From positions 1 to 35,937 of the forward strand of contig CALXTR010000014.1 in the NCBI GenBank assembly GCA_944391475.1: a DNA stretch of 35,937 nt, written 5' to 3'. Below the pieces are notes generated by a model. That model saw nothing but the letters and a program-made list of their open reading frames with translations, ran no database searches and was not told the origin of the DNA. Made by a program: the position numbers and the translations under genes. This stretch comes from an uncultured Alphaproteobacteria bacterium. GTDB taxonomy: Bacteria; Pseudomonadota; Alphaproteobacteria; RF32; CAG-239. Shown here piece after piece: positions 35,507 to 35,937 of this stretch (positions are counted from its first letter, which is position 1; each line of letters opens with the position of its first letter).

Positions 35507-35583
35507 GGGGGCGTAGTTCAGTTGGTTAGAATACATGCCTGTCACGCATGGGGTCGCGAGTTCGAGCCTCGTCGCTCCCGCCA
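35507..35583 (+). tRNA. tRNA-Asp (anticodon GTC)
   Basis: A complete 77-nt cloverleaf. Acceptor stem GGGGGCG pairs with CGCTCCC (one G-U), anticodon stem CATGC/GCATG with loop CTGTCAC gives GTC for aspartate, and the T arm is GCGAG-TTCGAGC-CTCGT. Discriminator G and encoded CCA are present. Its last 20 bases and following terminator are repeated exactly at 35818-35868. Confidence 0.96.
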
Positions 35584-35590
35584 TTAAAAC

Positions 35591-35614
35591 AGCCGAGTTT
35601 ATCTCGGCTTTTTT
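35591..35614 (+). terminator. Terminator of tRNA-Asp
   Basis: Stem AGCCGAG/CTCGGCT (35591-35597 with 35603-35609), 5-base loop and six T, beginning 7 bp after the CCA end. The same hairpin recurs at 35845-35869. Confidence 0.88.
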
Positions 35615-35667
35615 CATGCCTGGACCGACGCGCTCGAAGGAGAGACCCCGGTCGCGAGCAAATGGGG

Positions 35668-35696
35668 AAAAAAACTGACTAAATGTCAGTTTTTTT
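35668..35696 (+). terminator. Terminator-like hairpin inside the repeat-bounded spacer
   Basis: A 12-bp stem (35668-35679 with 35685-35696, AAAAAAACTGAC/GTCAGTTTTTTT), 5-base loop. A-rich on one side and T-rich on the other, so it could act in both directions. No gene ends here. Confidence 0.7.
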
Positions 35697-35878
35697 AGAC
35701 TTTTGAAAAGAACTTGTTAATTTGCGCACCCGCGACAGCGAGGCAAGCAAATGTTACAAGTACTTTGACCGAAGCGCAGTTGTTGAGCGATACCTCGCGA
35801 AACCTACGTAGCAAGAAGAGCCTCGTCGCTCCCGCCATTAAAACAGCCGAGTTTATCTCGGCTTTTTTTGTAACAAGA

Positions 35879-35903
35879 AAACTACCGGCTAGGCCGGTAG
35901 TTC
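35879..35903 (-). terminator. Hairpin at the right edge, possibly a minus-strand terminator
   Basis: A 10-bp stem (AACTACCGGC/GCCGGTAGTT) with a 3-base loop. On the minus strand it is followed by TTTCTTGTTAC, so it may end a gene that begins beyond the window. Apart from the two repeats and three hairpins, 35584-35937 holds no gene I can support. Confidence 0.5.
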
Positions 35904-35937
35904 CAAAGAGCTTACAGCTTTACAGATAAAAAACTCC

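Larger units (their letters stand above)
35564..35868 (+). repeat. 51-bp direct repeat of tRNA-Asp 3' end plus terminator
   Basis: Bases 35564-35614 and 35818-35868 are identical (51 of 51), spaced 254 bp start to start. The block contains the last 20 bases of the tRNA with CCA and the whole terminator. The 203 bp between holds no gene, a third terminator-like hairpin, and two short matches to inner parts of the tRNA in the same order (CATGCCTG at 35615-35622, GGTCGCGAG at 35650-35658). This fits either an attachment-site-like duplication or a second tRNA-Asp copy broken by insertions. Confidence 0.85.

Noticed and set aside
35714..35929. 71-aa open frame on the plus strand at the right edge
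   Set aside because: It runs across a terminator hairpin and the repeated tRNA 3' end, has no ribosome site and no protein-like composition.

Overview
The window reads as an ordinary, gene-dense chromosomal segment of a low-GC alphaproteobacterium. The taxonomic hints are a ChpT-type histidine phosphotransferase, TrmFO, the hpnCDE squalene route, a single-chain M16 peptidase related to the mitochondrial processing peptidase, and an rplU-rpmA-obgE-rsfS-rlmH cluster. The low GC and many secreted proteins of unknown family would fit an uncultured host-associated Rhodospirillales-like lineage. That placement is inference; no marker here fixes it. I see no transposase, integrase, phage gene or CRISPR array.

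Layout. 1-4379 is mostly minus strand: tRNA-Glu, two small unknown genes, and an apparent operon running secreted protein > ChpT-like phosphotransferase > CheY-like receiver > CheR-like methyltransferase. 4516-8634 is a plus-strand operon trmFO-hpnC-hpnD-hpnE, which makes squalene from farnesyl diphosphate, met tail to tail by elbB. 9416-13117 is a plus-strand run of M16 peptidase, ispH, an AlbA_2/Schlafen-like gene and rnhA, with overlaps or very short gaps. 13264-19744 holds a small unknown gene, a very large DsbD-family protein, yqgE/algH, an unknown HExxH protein and the lemA-htpX pair. Enolase follows on the minus strand.

21381-29291 is plus strand: a small membrane protein, dCMP deaminase, a NarL-type response regulator, uvrC, pgsA with a histone-like basic tail, an OmpR/EnvZ-type pair, and a very acidic repeat-bearing protein. 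A minus-strand lipoprotein and a plus-strand secreted nuclease follow. 31191-33798 is the ribosome-assembly block rplU-rpmA-obgE-rsfS-rlmH, converging on an M23 peptidase. The window ends with tRNA-Asp and an exact 51-bp repeat of that tRNA's 3' end plus its terminator, 254 bp downstream.

How the genes fit together. ispH supplies isoprenoid precursors, hpnCDE turns farnesyl diphosphate into squalene (usually for hopanoids, whose cyclase is not here), and elbB is a DJ-1-like protein linked to isoprenoid synthesis. DsbD-like, HtpX, M23, the lipoprotein and the two-component pair point to envelope maintenance. No clear new multi-gene system can be proven from the sequence. The best candidates for something undescribed are the ChpT/CheY/CheR operon with its secreted first gene, the two-component operon ending in the acidic protein, the AlbA_2 gene between ispH and rnhA, the unknown HExxH protein, the long N-terminal module of the DsbD-like protein, and the disrupted tRNA-Asp duplication at the right edge.
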